Source of the DNA: Cohaesibacter marisflavi
GTDB lineage: Bacteria; Pseudomonadota; Alphaproteobacteria; Rhizobiales; Cohaesibacteraceae
NCBI RefSeq assembly: GCF_900115225.1
Contig: NZ_FOVR01000011.1
Location: 124,001-188,000, forward strand
Reading direction: 5' to 3'
DNA length: 64,000 nt
The position numbers and the translations under genes were made by a program. Within the stretch, counting starts at the first letter, position 1; every line of letters starts with the position of its first letter. Shown here piece after piece: positions 37,329 to 50,223 of this stretch. The notes below the pieces were generated by a model. It ran no database searches. It was not told the DNA's origin and worked only from the letters and a program-made list of their open reading frames with translations.

Positions 37329-38564
37329 ATGGCTACGGAAATCAAAGTCCCTACACTGGGCGAATCTGTGACCGAAGCAACGATCGGTCAATGGTTCAAG
37401 GCAACAGGTGATGCGGTTCAAGCCGATGAGCCGCTCGTAGAACTTGAAACCGACAAGGTGACCATTGAGGTGCCTGCGCCGGTTTCCGGTACCATGGGCG
37501 ATATTGTTGCTCCGGAAGGGGAAACCGTTGAAGTTGGCGCGCTGTTGGCGATGCTGCTTGAAGGGGAAGGCGAAGCTGCGGCTCCTGCTCCCAAGAAAGA
37601 AGCTCCGAAGGAAGAAGCCGCGCCTGCCGCAGCTCCTGCCCCTGCTGCTCAAAGTGCTGCACCGACCTCCATGCCTCCAGCTCCTAGCGCTGCCAAGATG
37701 ATGACCGAACAGAAAGTGGATCCCGCTTCTGTTTCTGGCACTGGTGTGCGCGGTCAGGTGCTCAAGGGCGACGTGATCAATGCGATCGCTGGTGGCGTAA
37801 CCGCTCCTTCTGGCTCTGCGCCCCAGCCTGCTGCAAAGCGTCCGGCTTCTGCACCTGAAGATGCGGCCCGTGAAGAACGCGTTCGCATGACCAAGCTGCG
37901 CCAGACCATTGCGCGCCGTCTCAAGGATGCCCAGAACACGGCTGCCATGCTGACCACCTTCAACGATGTGGACATGTCCGCCGTTATGGGGATGCGTAAG
38001 CAGTATAAGGATCTGTTCGAGAAGAAACACGGCGTTCGTCTCGGCTTCATGGGCTTCTTCGCCAAGGCCATCTGTAAGGCTCTGGAAGAAATCCCGGCAG
38101 TGAATGCCGAGATTGATGGTACGGATCTGGTCTACAAGCATTTCGTCCATCTTGGCGTTGCCGTGGGTTCTCCTCGCGGTCTGGTGGTTCCGGTTCTGCG
38201 GGATGCGGATCAGAAGTCTCTTTCTGAAATTGAAAAAGAAATCGCAGATTTTGGCCGCCGCGCCCGCGATGGTCAGCTGACCATCGAGGAAATGCAGGGT
38301 GGTACTTTCACCGTTTCCAACGGCGGTGTTTATGGTTCCATGATGTCCACGCCTATTCTTAATGCGCCGCAGTCCGGTATTCTGGGCATGCACCGCATTG
38401 AAGAGCGTCCGGTGGTGCGCAATGGCGAGATCGTTATTCGTCCGATGATGTATCTGGCATTGTCTTATGACCACCGCGTCGTGGATGGCAAGGAAGCGGT
38501 TACCTTCCTTGTGCGCATCAAGGAAAGCCTTGAAGATCCACAGCGTCTGGTTATGGACATCTGA
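37329..38564 (+). CDS. sucB: Dihydrolipoyllysine succinyltransferase (E2 of 2-oxoglutarate dehydrogenase)
   Basis: The core subunit that passes the succinyl group to CoA. It has 411 residues. The lipoyl domain covers residues 1-80 with the lipoylated Lys43 in [12 protein letters not shown]. An Ala/Pro/Glu-rich linker follows, then the small E1/E3-binding domain (around [14 protein letters not shown]), a second linker, and the acyltransferase domain with His382 in SYDHRVVDG. It is located 34 bases after sucA. Confidence 0.97.
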   Translation: MATEIKVPTLGESVTEATIGQWFKATGDAVQADEPLVELETDKVTIEVPAPVSGTMGDIVAPEGETVEVGALLAMLLEGEGEAAAPAPKKEAPKEEAAPAAAPAPAAQSAAPTSMPPAPSAAKMMTEQKVDPASVSGTGVRGQVLKGDVINAIAGGVTAPSGSAPQPAAKRPASAPEDAAREERVRMTKLRQTIARRLKDAQNTAAMLTTFNDVDMSAVMGMRKQYKDLFEKKHGVRLGFMGFFAKAICKALEEIPAVNAEIDGTDLVYKHFVHLGVAVGSPRGLVVPVLRDADQKSLSEIEKEIADFGRRARDGQLTIEEMQGGTFTVSNGGVYGSMMSTPILNAPQSGILGMHRIEERPVVRNGEIVIRPMMYLALSYDHRVVDGKEAVTFLVRIKESLEDPQRLVMDI

Positions 38565-38666
38565 TTTGACGATTTATGAAACGGGGCCGGTGTGCCCCGT
38601 TTTTGATATTCGAGTTTGGTTTTTGCCAACACTCCATCAATCCAGCATTCTTCAGGAGTGAATGAA

Positions 38667-40067
38667 ATGTCTTATGATATGGTCGTGATCGGTACCGGCC
38701 CTGGCGGATATGTTTGCGCGATTCGAGCCGCGCAGTTGGGCATGAAGGTGGCTGTGGTCGAAAAGCGCAGCACCCATGGTGGGACATGCCTGAATGTTGG
38801 CTGTATCCCTTCAAAAGCCCTGCTGCATGCCTCGGAACTGTTTGAGGAAGCTGGCCATGACTTTGCCAATATGGGCATCAAGGTTGGCAAGCCGTCTCTC
38901 GATCTGAAGGCCATGATGGGCCACAAGCAGGCCGTGATCGATGGTAATGTTGGTGGTGTCGACTTCCTGTTCAAGAAAAACAAGATCGATGTCTTTCATG
39001 GCGCAGGCAAGATCCTTGCTGCGGGCAAAGTGGAAGTCACGCCGGAAACCGGCGAGGCACAGACCCTTGAAGCCAAGGCAATCGTGATTGCCACCGGTTC
39101 TGATGTTGCGCCGCTGCCGGGCGTTGAAATTGACGAAAAACAGGTTGTTTCTTCCACCGGTGCACTGGAACTGGACGAGGTTCCGGGCAAGCTTATCGTG
39201 GTCGGGGCCGGTGTTATCGGTCTTGAACTGGGCTCTGTCTGGCGTCGTCTGGGCTCGGAAGTAACCGTTGTCGAGTTCCTTGATCGCATTTTGCCGGGTA
39301 TGGATGGCGAAGTGGTCAAGAATGCTCAGCGCATCTTCAAGAAACAGGGCTTTGACTTCAAGCTGAGCACCAAGGTGACTGGCGTTGAAAAGAGCAAGAA
39401 AGGGGTCAAGGTAACCCTTGAACCTGCCAAGGGCGGGGAAGCATCCGAGCTGGAAGCAGACATCGTTCTGGTGGCAATCGGGCGGCGTCCTTATACCGAA
39501 GGTCTTGGCCTTGAAGAAGCCGGTGTTGCTCTGGATGAACGCGGTCGCGTGGCGACTGATGGGCATTTCAAGACCAATGTTGACGGCATCTATGCCATTG
39601 GTGATGTGATTGCCGGTCCTATGCTGGCGCACAAGGCTGAAGATGATGGCGTTGCGCTGGCTGAAACTCTGGCCGGGCAGGCCGGTCATGTGGATTATAA
39701 CCTTGTTCCGGGCGTTGTTTACACGATGCCGGAAATCGCCGTTCTGGGGCAGACCGAAGAACAGCTCAAGGAAGCCGGTATCGCTTATAATGTCGGCAAA
39801 TTCCCTTTCACGGCGAATGGTCGCGCCAAGGCACAGCGTCATACAGACGGTTTCGTCAAGATTTTGGCTGACAAGACCTCAGACAAGGTTCTGGGCGTGC
39901 ATATGATCGGTGCCGGTGTCGGTGAAATGATCCATGAAGCTTCTGTTCTGATGGCCTTCTCAGGGTCTGCTGAAGATCTGGCTCGCACAATTCACGCACA
40001 TCCGACTCTTTCCGAAGCAGTCAAGGAAGCCGCTCTGGCGGTCGATAAACGCCCGATCCATATGTAG
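38667..40067 (+). CDS. lpdA: Dihydrolipoamide dehydrogenase (E3)
   Basis: The FAD/NAD disulphide oxidoreductase that reoxidises the lipoyl groups of the 2-oxoglutarate (and possibly other) dehydrogenase complexes. It has 466 residues. VIGTGPGGYVCA (residues 7-18) is the FAD turn, Cys41 and Cys46 in GGTCLNVGCIPSK form the redox disulphide, and AHPTLSEA near the C-terminus carries the catalytic His-Glu pair. The ATG at 38667 with TTCAGGAG upstream is preferred over a longer frame from 38616. It is the last gene of the suc cluster. Confidence 0.97.
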   Translation: MSYDMVVIGTGPGGYVCAIRAAQLGMKVAVVEKRSTHGGTCLNVGCIPSKALLHASELFEEAGHDFANMGIKVGKPSLDLKAMMGHKQAVIDGNVGGVDFLFKKNKIDVFHGAGKILAAGKVEVTPETGEAQTLEAKAIVIATGSDVAPLPGVEIDEKQVVSSTGALELDEVPGKLIVVGAGVIGLELGSVWRRLGSEVTVVEFLDRILPGMDGEVVKNAQRIFKKQGFDFKLSTKVTGVEKSKKGVKVTLEPAKGGEASELEADIVLVAIGRRPYTEGLGLEEAGVALDERGRVATDGHFKTNVDGIYAIGDVIAGPMLAHKAEDDGVALAETLAGQAGHVDYNLVPGVVYTMPEIAVLGQTEEQLKEAGIAYNVGKFPFTANGRAKAQRHTDGFVKILADKTSDKVLGVHMIGAGVGEMIHEASVLMAFSGSAEDLARTIHAHPTLSEAVKEAALAVDKRPIHM

Positions 40068-40108
40068 TCGGGCGGCTCATGCCGCTGATATCGTCTTTGA
40101 GAATATAC

Positions 40109-40140
40109 AAAAGGCCGCTCTCTATCAGGGCGGCCTTTTT
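40109..40140 (+). terminator. Bidirectional terminator after lpdA
   Basis: The stem AAAAGGCCGC / GCGGCCTTTT is perfect over ten pairs, with T runs on both strands. It sits between lpdA and a convergent minus-strand gene. Confidence 0.88.
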
Positions 40141-40187
40141 GCTGGATTGGGATGTCCGGATCTTTTCTCGGGTGCAGACAGTATTGG

Positions 40188-40598
40188 CTATTTGCGCCAG
40201 AGAACAAAAGACCGTGTGGTGTTTGCTTTGCGCGGATCATGGAAATCGTCATAGACGGTGGCGTCCATGCGTTTGCCATTGATGGACACGGTTACCGTGC
40301 GCCTTGCGAAAAAGGTGTTGTAGCCAACCGTCAGGCTGGTCGAGCTGCTTTGGTGGGCAATGGACCGTCCCCATGTGCAATCGCGGGGTGCGCATGCGGT
40401 GTAGGCTTTCACCTGAATATGGGGAACGGTGCGTGCGTTGCAGATTTCCTTGATTTCGAGCTTGGTGAGATCATATCGATGACCGGCAAATGGATTCTCC
40501 CAAGTACCGAGCGTTTGAGAGTCAACGCATTCGCCAGCTTGCGCGATGCTCGAAGCAAATAGCCTCAGTAAAAATACTAAAGCGGCGCGATATACCAT
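40188..40598 (-). CDS. Small secreted cysteine-containing protein, unknown function
   Basis: A 136-residue protein with a signal peptide (MVYRAALVFLLRLFASSIAQA, likely cut before GECVDS). The mature part holds five cysteines (GECVD, EICNA, TACAPRDCTW) that may form disulphides in the periplasm, and beta-rich sequence including TVTVSINGKRMDATVYDDFHD. No family was recognised. It stands alone with a very AT-rich upstream region of about 230 bases that contains a 14-base palindrome (TGAATTTAAATTCA at 40746-40759). Confidence 0.6.
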   Translation of the reverse strand: MVYRAALVFLLRLFASSIAQAGECVDSQTLGTWENPFAGHRYDLTKLEIKEICNARTVPHIQVKAYTACAPRDCTWGRSIAHQSSSTSLTVGYNTFFARRTVTVSINGKRMDATVYDDFHDPRKANTTRSFVLWRK

Positions 40599-40831
40599 TT
40601 GGCTCCTCCTCCGATATATCGTTTGATTGCCAAAACAGGTAGTTTCTCGACGTGAAGAACGCCTTTTGTAAAGTATAGACTAAATGTGTTACGTTGCAAT
40701 TAAGAAAAATAATAGAAAATTAATTCTTAGTCGTATCTAATTTATTGAATTTAAATTCATCTATTAAGCGGATCGCAAGCGAGAGCTTTGCAATCTTTGT
40801 TAGAAGAAATTCTTTTTACTATGGTTGATGC

Positions 40832-41815
40832 TCAGGAACGTGGGTGCGCTTTTTGATAGATTTGCATTAGCTCAGACATCTCCACCTCGGTATAGGCTTG
40901 TGTTGTTGAAAGGCTGGCATGTCCCAATAGTTCCTGAATGGTGCGCAAATCGCCACCGTTGGCCAGAAGGTGGGTCGCAAAAGAGTGACGCAGGGCGTGC
41001 GGTGTTGCGCTGTCGGGTAACCCGAGTGCTCCGCGCATGGAGGCTATGGTTTTCTGCACGATGCGTGGATTAAGGGCGCCGCCGCGTACGCCTCTGAAAA
41101 GCGCTTCATCGGGCTCCAGATCGAAGGGACAAAGAGAGAGATAGTGCTGCAGAGCCGACTGCACGACGGGCAGTACCGGAAGTCGCCTTTGTTTGCCGCC
41201 CTTGCCGGTTATGGTCATGGCGTCCTGTCCGGGCAGCGGAGCGCTGTTCGGCGTCAGCGACAGGGCTTCTGAAATACGCAGGCCAACGGCATAAAGCAAC
41301 AACATGATGGCGCTGTCGCGAGCTGTCACCCATGGTTCATCGGAAAGGGACTGGCCTGGATCGACCAACTGGCTCGCCTTCTCTTCGCTGAGTGGCTTGG
41401 GCAGCGAGCGGGAATATTTAGGCGTCTGGATGGCGTTGAACGGCGCGCTGGAGGCCAGCCCCTGTTCTTCCAGATATCTGACAAAAGAGCGGATGCCAGC
41501 CATGCCGCGCGCCAAAGAACGTGAGCCTGTGCCCTGTCGACGACGCTCGGCCATATAAGCGCGAATATCGGCCGGTCTGAGGCCGGGAAAATGCGGCAGG
41601 TCCGAGACCTCGCCCATATGCCGGGTCAGAAAGGTGAAGAACTGGTCGAGATCGCGATCATAGGCTTCCAGCGTTGCTGCTGAGAGGCGGCGCTCGCCTT
41701 CAAGGCTCTTGAGCCAGCGTCTTTGTTTTTCGCGCAGGGTCGGCGTTGCGATGATAAGGGGGGCATCGCTGTTGACCTGCTTTCTTGTCTGCTTTTTGGC
41801 CTGATTGCTAGGCAT
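40832..41815 (-). CDS. xerC: Tyrosine recombinase XerC
   Basis: A site-specific recombinase that, with XerD, resolves chromosome dimers at dif. The start at 41815 (MPSNQAKKQTRK) gives 327 residues; an upstream ATG at 41884 is possible but adds an unusual extension. The N-terminal SAM-like domain covers roughly residues 30-120. The catalytic set is visible: Arg in VGLRISEAL, Lys in TGKGGKQRR, HALRHSFATHLL (His-x-x-Arg), LGHASLSTTQAY with the second His and the nucleophilic Tyr. It is downstream of the transaldolase gene on the same strand. Confidence 0.93.
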   Translation of the reverse strand: MPSNQAKKQTRKQVNSDAPLIIATPTLREKQRRWLKSLEGERRLSAATLEAYDRDLDQFFTFLTRHMGEVSDLPHFPGLRPADIRAYMAERRRQGTGSRSLARGMAGIRSFVRYLEEQGLASSAPFNAIQTPKYSRSLPKPLSEEKASQLVDPGQSLSDEPWVTARDSAIMLLLYAVGLRISEALSLTPNSAPLPGQDAMTITGKGGKQRRLPVLPVVQSALQHYLSLCPFDLEPDEALFRGVRGGALNPRIVQKTIASMRGALGLPDSATPHALRHSFATHLLANGGDLRTIQELLGHASLSTTQAYTEVEMSELMQIYQKAHPRS

Positions 41816-41884
41816 GCTGCCGTGTCTCATTCTGTCGCGCCCGAGGCGGGATGGGCGCTTCGGGTATGATACTTGGGGAATCAA

Positions 41885-41921
41885 AAATCCCCGGTGCTGG
41901 TGGTCTCAGCATCGGGGATAA
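41885..41921 (-). terminator. Terminator of the transaldolase-like gene
   Basis: A 13-base-pair stem with one G-T pair (ATCCCCGGTGCTG with CAGCATCGGGGAT, 41887-41919) is followed by five T on the minus strand. It separates this gene from xerC. Confidence 0.72.
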
Positions 41922-41971
41922 AATTTACACAAGCTTTAAGGCAGAACCGGGTCCGCCTTCGCCTCTGTTGA

Positions 41972-42625
41972 TTACAGGATGGACTGACCGGTGGTTGCCC
42001 AGTCTTTCATGAAGGCTTCGATGCCTTTGTCGGTCAGGGCATGGTTTGCGAGACCCTTGATCACTGCTGGCGGAATGGTTGCCACATCGGCACCAGCAAG
42101 CGCACATTCCTTGACATGGTTGGCATTGCGGATGGACGCAGCCAGAATTTCGGTTTCGAAGCCGTAATTGTCATAGATGGTGCGAATATCTTCGATCAGT
42201 TCCATGCCGTCGATGTTCAGATCATCCAGGCGACCGATGAACGGGGAAATAAAGGTTGCGCCAGCTTTTGCAGCCAGAAGAGCCTGGTTGGCAGAGAAGC
42301 ACAGGGTTACGTTGACCATGTGGCCTTCGTCGGTCAGGGCTTTACAGGTTTTCAGGCCATCGATCGTCAGGGGAACCTTGATGGCAATGTTGTTTGCGAT
42401 CTTGAGAAGTTCTTTGGCTTCTGCCAGCATCTGGGTGGTTTCGAGTGCGGTGACTTCCGCAGAAACCGGACCATCGGTGATTTCGCAGATTTCAGCAATG
42501 ACTTCTTTGAAGTCGCGCCCGGATTTCACGATCAGGGATGGGTTGGTGGTAACACCGTCGATCAGGCCAGTAGACGCCAGTTCGCGGATATCTTTTGTTT
42601 CGGCAGTATCGACGAAGAATTTCAT
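41972..42625 (-). CDS. fsa: Fructose-6-phosphate aldolase / transaldolase-like protein
   Basis: A 217-residue small transaldolase (TalC/FsaA group), using a Schiff-base lysine, here Lys83 in [12 protein letters not shown]. The N-terminus [18 protein letters not shown] and the segment [13 protein letters not shown] are family signatures. Members of this length work as transaldolases of the pentose phosphate pathway or as fructose-6-phosphate aldolases, and sequence alone does not decide. The start at MKFFVD is clear; the longer open frame upstream overlaps the priA leader and is not supported. It is divergent from priA. Confidence 0.92.
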   Translation of the reverse strand: MKFFVDTAETKDIRELASTGLIDGVTTNPSLIVKSGRDFKEVIAEICEITDGPVSAEVTALETTQMLAEAKELLKIANNIAIKVPLTIDGLKTCKALTDEGHMVNVTLCFSANQALLAAKAGATFISPFIGRLDDLNIDGMELIEDIRTIYDNYGFETEILAASIRNANHVKECALAGADVATIPPAVIKGLANHALTDKGIEAFMKDWATTGQSIL

Positions 42626-42789
42626 TGTCTTTCGTGCTCCGTTTCCGTTAGCCATGCATGCGCGACTACCTGATTGGAAATCGCGGGCGAGGTACGATAT
42701 GTTCAATAAACTATAGTACACGCATCGTCAGCCCACCTCTAAGGCGAAATCAATTTATTTGCTTCCTTCGTAAAGGAATAGGGATCATC

Positions 42790-45006
42790 TTGTCGTCAAA
42801 GCGTCAAATTGTGTCAGTTCTCGTCCCGGTTTATGTGGATAGTTGTTACAGTTATCGAGTGCCTGTCGATTCGCCTTCTTTGTTTGGCGATGAAACGGGG
42901 CGGGGGTTTGATGGGGGACTTGAGCCGGGGCAGGTGGTCAGGGTTCCGTTGGGGCCGCGCTCCGTGCTTGGCGTGGTGTGGGATGATCCCAGTGAATTTT
43001 CCGATGAAGCAAGGCTCAAGGATATTCAGGAAGTTTACCACGGGGTGCGCCTGTCTGAGGATTTCCGCAAATTTGTTGACTGGATTGCGCAATATACGCT
43101 GTCTCAGCGCGGCATGGTGCTGCGCATGGTGCTGCGCGGCGAGGATGCGCTGTTGCCGCCCAAGCCGGTTGCAGCACTCAGGCTGACGGGCGACGCTCCA
43201 GAGCGCATGACCAAGGCGCGTGCGCGTGTGTTGGAAGCTATAGAAGGCGGATTGGCTGAGACAAAGGCCGCCATCGCAGAGCGGGCTGGCGTCTCGTCAT
43301 CGGTGGTTGATGGCTTGGTAAAGAGCGGGACACTCACTCAATGCCAATTGCCCCCTCCGTCCCTGATGGAGCCGCCGCAGGCTGATTTCGCACCCCCTGC
43401 CTTGTCTGACCTTCAGGCTGAGGCCGCTGAAGAAATCCGCAAGATTGTTGAGGCTCAGGTCTTCGAGGGTGTGTTGTTGGACGGGGTGACCGGTTCGGGC
43501 AAGACCGAGGTTTATTTCGAAGCTGTTGCCGAGGCGTTGCGTCAGGGCAAACAGATTCTCATTCTCGTGCCCGAAATCGCGCTGACAGATGCCTTTTTGC
43601 ATCGCTTTGAAAGCCGATTCGGTGTGCGACCGGGGGAATGGCACTCCGGCCAGGCCCAGCGTTACAAGAATCTTGTCTGGCGCGGGGTGGCTACGGGCGA
43701 AGTGCAGGTGGTTGTCGGGGCTCGGTCTTCCCTCATGCTGCCTTTCCGCGATCTGGGGCTGATCGTGGTCGATGAAGAGCATGACGGTGCCTACAAGCAG
43801 GAGGACCGCGTCATCTACAATGCTCGGGATATGTCGGTGGTGCGCGGTCACCTGTCCGGTTTTCCCGTGATTCTGGCCAGCGCGACCCCGTCGGTAGAGA
43901 GTCGCAACAATGCTGATCAGGGGCGCTATAGGCACATCCGGTTGCCAAGCCGTTATGGCGGTCAGTCGATGCCGGATATTTCCCTGATTGATATGCGCGT
44001 CAATCCGCCCGAGAAGGGTAGCTGGCTTTCTCCTGTTCTCATTGATGCAGTCAACGAGACCATTGAAGCGGGGCAGCAGAGCCTGTTGTTCCTGAACCGG
44101 CGCGGCTATGCGCCGCTTACCCTTTGCCGAACCTGCGGGCATCGCTTTCAGTGCCCTAACTGTTCAACATGGCTGGTGGAGCATCGCTTCCGCAAGCAGC
44201 TTGTCTGTCATCATTGTGGCCATTGCGAGCCTGTTCCGCCTGCTTGTCCGCAATGCGGAGATGAGCATAGTCTGGTGGCATGTGGCCCCGGAGTAGAGCG
44301 GATTGCCGAAGAAGCGGCGACTCGTTGGCCGGATCACAAAATTGTTATTCTCTCCAGCGATCTCATACATGGGGTGCAGCAATTGCGGGCCGAGCTTGAT
44401 CTGATCGCCTCGGGAGAGGCGGATATCGTGATCGGCACACAGCTGGTTGCCAAGGGGCATAACTTCCCCGGCATGACTCTTGTCGGGGTGATCGATGCCG
44501 ATCTTGGACTTGCGCATGGCGATCTAAGAGCAGGCGAAAAGGTCTTCCAGACCTTGGCACAAGTGACAGGGCGGGCCGGGCGTGTGAAGGGGCAGGGGCG
44601 AGGCCTGCTTCAGAGCTATGTACCTGATCATCCGGTTATTGCTGCGCTTGCGAAAGGCGAAAGAGAAGAGTTTTACACATATGAGTTGGACCAACGTCGC
44701 AAAGCGGCTATGCCACCTTTTGGTCGACTGGCTGCTGTGATTCTGTCTTCGGAGCATCGCGAGGCCGCTCTGGCCTATGGTCGGGAGATGGTGAGGGCCG
44801 TTCCTCATGAGGAAGGGGTGCGGGTGCTGGGGCCCGCTGAAGCCCCGATTTCCGTGCTTCGTGGACGTTTTCGCTTTAGACTTTTGGTGATGGCTCCGCG
44901 CTCTTTTTCGCTGTCGCAATGGCTGCGTCGCTGGCTCGCGCAAAGCCCTAAAATCGCAGGATCTTTACGTATTCAGGTGGATGTAGACCCGGTTTCCTTC
45001 ATGTAA
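42790..45006 (+). CDS. priA: Primosomal replication protein N' (PriA helicase)
   Basis: A superfamily 2 DNA helicase that restarts stalled replication forks. From a TTG at 42790 it has 738 residues, the usual length; a GTG at 42811 is an alternative, and no ATG lies near the conserved VSVLVPVYVDSCYSYRVP start. The N-terminal third is the DNA-binding domain. Walker A is GVTGSGKT near residue 235 and DEEH near 328. The zinc-binding insertion has CRTCGHRFQCPNC, CHHCGHC and CPQCG. It is divergent from the transaldolase gene. Confidence 0.93.
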   Translation: MSSKRQIVSVLVPVYVDSCYSYRVPVDSPSLFGDETGRGFDGGLEPGQVVRVPLGPRSVLGVVWDDPSEFSDEARLKDIQEVYHGVRLSEDFRKFVDWIAQYTLSQRGMVLRMVLRGEDALLPPKPVAALRLTGDAPERMTKARARVLEAIEGGLAETKAAIAERAGVSSSVVDGLVKSGTLTQCQLPPPSLMEPPQADFAPPALSDLQAEAAEEIRKIVEAQVFEGVLLDGVTGSGKTEVYFEAVAEALRQGKQILILVPEIALTDAFLHRFESRFGVRPGEWHSGQAQRYKNLVWRGVATGEVQVVVGARSSLMLPFRDLGLIVVDEEHDGAYKQEDRVIYNARDMSVVRGHLSGFPVILASATPSVESRNNADQGRYRHIRLPSRYGGQSMPDISLIDMRVNPPEKGSWLSPVLIDAVNETIEAGQQSLLFLNRRGYAPLTLCRTCGHRFQCPNCSTWLVEHRFRKQLVCHHCGHCEPVPPACPQCGDEHSLVACGPGVERIAEEAATRWPDHKIVILSSDLIHGVQQLRAELDLIASGEADIVIGTQLVAKGHNFPGMTLVGVIDADLGLAHGDLRAGEKVFQTLAQVTGRAGRVKGQGRGLLQSYVPDHPVIAALAKGEREEFYTYELDQRRKAAMPPFGRLAAVILSSEHREAALAYGREMVRAVPHEEGVRVLGPAEAPISVLRGRFRFRLLVMAPRSFSLSQWLRRWLAQSPKIAGSLRIQVDVDPVSFM

Positions 45007-45241
45007 TCTTTTTGCTTATGCGAAGGGATGAAACTGTGTAGAACAGGCTCATAAGCCTGGTTTCACAGTACGATTTACGACTTATGGCTTTAACCGCAAT
45101 GTTGCGCATGCTCATTCCATGTGCTAGACGAGCTAGCGGTTTCAGGGATTTATATCCCCGGACAGATGAGACAGACTTCCAGGGAAGATAAGGGCTTTTA
45201 TTGGCTCATGTTTTCGCATTATGGTTGGGAGTATTCTCCAA

Positions 45242-45820
45242 ATGTCAGAGAGCGACCAAGTGACAGATACAAATTCAGAAGTTTCAGGAGTGGCCGAACG
45301 TTACGCTCGCGCGTTGTTCGATCTTGCTCTCGAAGAAAAGGCAATCGATGCGGTGGAAGCTGATCTTGCACGCATTGAGGCCATCATGGATGAAAGTGAA
45401 GATTTCATGCGGCTTGTTGAAAGCCCTGTCTTTACTGCTGACGAGCAACTCTCGGCTGTTTCAGCGCTTTTGGACAAGGTCGGCATGTCCGGCACTGTCG
45501 GAAACTTTGTTCGTGTCGTTGCTCAAAATCGCCGGCTGTTCTCTCTGCCGGGAATAATTAAAGCTTTTCGCAAAATCCTTTCCATCCATCGTGGTGAGCA
45601 GGTGGCAGAAGTCACGTCCGCTCAGCCTTTGGGCGATGACGACTTGACTGCGCTCAAAGCGTCGCTCAAGGAAGCGTTGGGCAAGGATATTGCAATTCAT
45701 GCCAAGGTCGATGCAGATATTCTGGGCGGCCTTGTTGTAAAAGTAGGCTCGCGGATGATTGACTCATCTGTGCGCACTAAACTCAACTCGCTCAAGATTG
45801 CACTGAAAGAGGTCGGCTGA
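45242..45820 (+). CDS. atpH: ATP synthase F1 delta subunit
   Basis: The peripheral-stalk subunit joining F1 to the b subunits. The start at 45242 ([29 protein letters not shown]) gives 192 residues, slightly long at the polar N-terminus. SVHRGEQ-like [14 protein letters not shown] and the C-terminal [16 protein letters not shown] are the family signature. Its stop codon overlaps the atpA start (TGATG). It is the first gene of the operon. The F0 genes are not here, as is usual in alphaproteobacteria. Confidence 0.95.
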   Translation: MSESDQVTDTNSEVSGVAERYARALFDLALEEKAIDAVEADLARIEAIMDESEDFMRLVESPVFTADEQLSAVSALLDKVGMSGTVGNFVRVVAQNRRLFSLPGIIKAFRKILSIHRGEQVAEVTSAQPLGDDDLTALKASLKEALGKDIAIHAKVDADILGGLVVKVGSRMIDSSVRTKLNSLKIALKEVG

Positions 45821-47349
45821 TGGATATTCGGGCCGCGGAAATTTCCGCAATCCTCAAAGAGCAGATCAAGAACTTCGGCACAGACGCTCATGTCTCCGAA
45901 GTTGGTCAGGTTCTGTCTGTTGGTGACGGTATCGCCCGCATCTATGGTCTGGATAATGTCCAGGCCGGTGAGATGGTGGAATTCCCTGGTGGAATGCGCG
46001 GTATGGCGCTCAACCTTGAAATGGACAATGTCGGCGTCGTGCTGTTTGGCGATGACCGAGGCGTTAAGGAAGGCGATGTGGTCAAAAGGACCGGCGCCAT
46101 CGTTGACGTACCTGTCGGCAAGGGCCTTCTGGGCCGTGTCGTTGATCCGCTTGGTAACCCAATTGATGGTAAAGGCCCGATCGAGGCCGACGAACGCCGT
46201 CGCGTGGACGTGAAAGCGCCGGGCATTATCCCGCGTAAATCCGTTCATGAACCAATGCAGACAGGACTCAAGGCCGTGGACGCCTTGATCCCGATCGGTC
46301 GTGGACAGCGCGAGCTGATCATTGGTGACCGTCAGACCGGTAAAACCGCGATTGCTCTTGACGCGATCCTGAACCAGAAGTCGATCAACGACACTGGAGA
46401 GGAAAGCGAAAAACTCTATTGCGTTTATGTTGCTATTGGTCAGAAGCGCTCCACCGTTGCCCAGTTCGTGAAAACGCTGGAAGAAAACGGTGCGCTGGAA
46501 TATTCGATCATCGTGGCTGCTACGGCTTCCGATCCTGCTCCAATGCAGTATCTGGCACCGTTTGCCGGTTGCGCCATGGGCGAATTCTTCCGTGACAATG
46601 GCATGCACTCGCTTCTGGTTTATGATGACCTGACCAAGCAGGCTGTGGCTTATCGCCAGATGTCCTTGCTTCTGCGTCGTCCTCCAGGGCGTGAAGCTTA
46701 TCCAGGTGACGTGTTCTATCTGCACTCTCGTCTGTTGGAACGCGCTGCGAAGCTGAACGAAGACAATGGCTCTGGCTCCATGACCGCTCTGCCGGTTATT
46801 GAAACCCAGGCAAACGACGTGTCCGCGTTCATTCCGACCAACGTGATTTCCATTACCGATGGTCAGATCTTCCTGGAAACCGATTTGTTCTATCAGGGTG
46901 TTCGTCCTGCTGTGAACGTTGGTCTGTCCGTGTCCCGCGTGGGCTCTTCGGCACAGATCAAGGCCATGAAACAGGTTGCCGGCCCGATTAAGGGTGAATT
47001 GGCACAGTATCGTGAAATGGCCGCGTTTGCGCAGTTCGGGTCCGACCTTGATGCCACGACCCAGCGCTTGCTGAACCGTGGTGCCCGTTTGACCGAGCTT
47101 TTGAAACAGCCGCAGTTCTCACCTCTTCGGGTGGAAGAACAGGTCGCTGTGATCTATGCCGGTGTGAACGGTTATCTGGACACCATTGAAGTTAGCCAGG
47201 TTCGCTCGTTCGAAGAAGGTCTGCTTTCCGTGATGCGCAACGAGCACAAGGATGTGCTGGAAGCCATTCGCGAGAAGAAGGCTCTCGATGACGAAATTAC
47301 ATCTAAACTGAAGGCGGCGGTCGACGGTTTCGCAAAGAATTTTGCGTAA
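45820..47349 (+). CDS. atpA: ATP synthase F1 alpha subunit
   Basis: The non-catalytic nucleotide-binding subunit of the F1 hexamer, 509 residues. The P-loop GDRQTGKT lies at about residues 169-176. [27 protein letters not shown] holds the family signature, and the N-terminal [12 protein letters not shown] helix contacts delta. It starts by one-base overlap with atpH, which implies translational coupling. Confidence 0.98.
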   Translation: MDIRAAEISAILKEQIKNFGTDAHVSEVGQVLSVGDGIARIYGLDNVQAGEMVEFPGGMRGMALNLEMDNVGVVLFGDDRGVKEGDVVKRTGAIVDVPVGKGLLGRVVDPLGNPIDGKGPIEADERRRVDVKAPGIIPRKSVHEPMQTGLKAVDALIPIGRGQRELIIGDRQTGKTAIALDAILNQKSINDTGEESEKLYCVYVAIGQKRSTVAQFVKTLEENGALEYSIIVAATASDPAPMQYLAPFAGCAMGEFFRDNGMHSLLVYDDLTKQAVAYRQMSLLLRRPPGREAYPGDVFYLHSRLLERAAKLNEDNGSGSMTALPVIETQANDVSAFIPTNVISITDGQIFLETDLFYQGVRPAVNVGLSVSRVGSSAQIKAMKQVAGPIKGELAQYREMAAFAQFGSDLDATTQRLLNRGARLTELLKQPQFSPLRVEEQVAVIYAGVNGYLDTIEVSQVRSFEEGLLSVMRNEHKDVLEAIREKKALDDEITSKLKAAVDGFAKNFA

Positions 47350-47379
47350 CTTTGGACTGACGGGGAACGGAGGCTAATC

Positions 47380-49721
<2,342 letters not shown>

Positions 49722-49760
49722 GCGGCTTCTTCCCGGCGGAGAAGGAAGTAGGTACACATC

Positions 49761-50165
49761 ATGGCTGAAGCTTTTGGTTTTGAACTTGTGTCTCCCGAGA
49801 GACTGGTTCTTTCCGAATCCTGTGTCTCTGTTCTGGTTCCAGGTACAGACGGTTACTTCACCGTGCTCAATAACCATGCTCCTGTTATTTCCACGATTGC
49901 TCCGGGTATCCTGGAAGCAGAACTGGAAGATGGCAGCAAACGCGATATCTATGTTCGCGGTGGTTTTGCCGATGTCAACGACGCGGGTCTGAAGATCCTC
50001 GTCGAACAGGCGCTTCCGGTTGAAGAGCTGGACCATGAGAAGATGGCTCAGCTGATCAAGGACGCTGAAGAGGATGTCGCCGACGCGGAGACCGATGATC
50101 AGCGCAATGAGGCTACTTTGCGCTTGGCTCGATTGCAGAAGATTCAGGTTGCTGTCGCTCAGTAA
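49761..50165 (+). CDS. atpC: ATP synthase F1 epsilon subunit
   Basis: The rotor subunit that can inhibit ATP hydrolysis, 134 residues. The N-terminal beta-sandwich includes FELVSPERLVLSE and the GYFTVLNNHAPVIS signature, then VRGGFADVND. The C-terminal part is helical (EKMAQLIKDAEEDVADAE). It is the last gene of the operon, followed by a terminator. Confidence 0.96.
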   Translation: MAEAFGFELVSPERLVLSESCVSVLVPGTDGYFTVLNNHAPVISTIAPGILEAELEDGSKRDIYVRGGFADVNDAGLKILVEQALPVEELDHEKMAQLIKDAEEDVADAETDDQRNEATLRLARLQKIQVAVAQ

Positions 50166-50191
50166 TTGAACAAGACATTTACAATCAAGAA

Positions 50192-50223
50192 GCTGCGGAT
50201 GGTTTCATTCGCGGCTTTTTTTA
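50192..50223 (+). terminator. Terminator of the atpHAGDC operon
   Basis: The stem GCTGCGGATG / CATTCGCGGC includes two G-U pairs and a TTTC-containing loop, followed by eight T, 30 bases after atpC. Confidence 0.82.

Noticed and set aside
37260-38474. A 404-codon open frame antisense to sucB
   Set aside because: It lies antisense to sucB with low-complexity Gly/Arg/Ser stretches caused by the Ala/Pro linker codons on the other strand.
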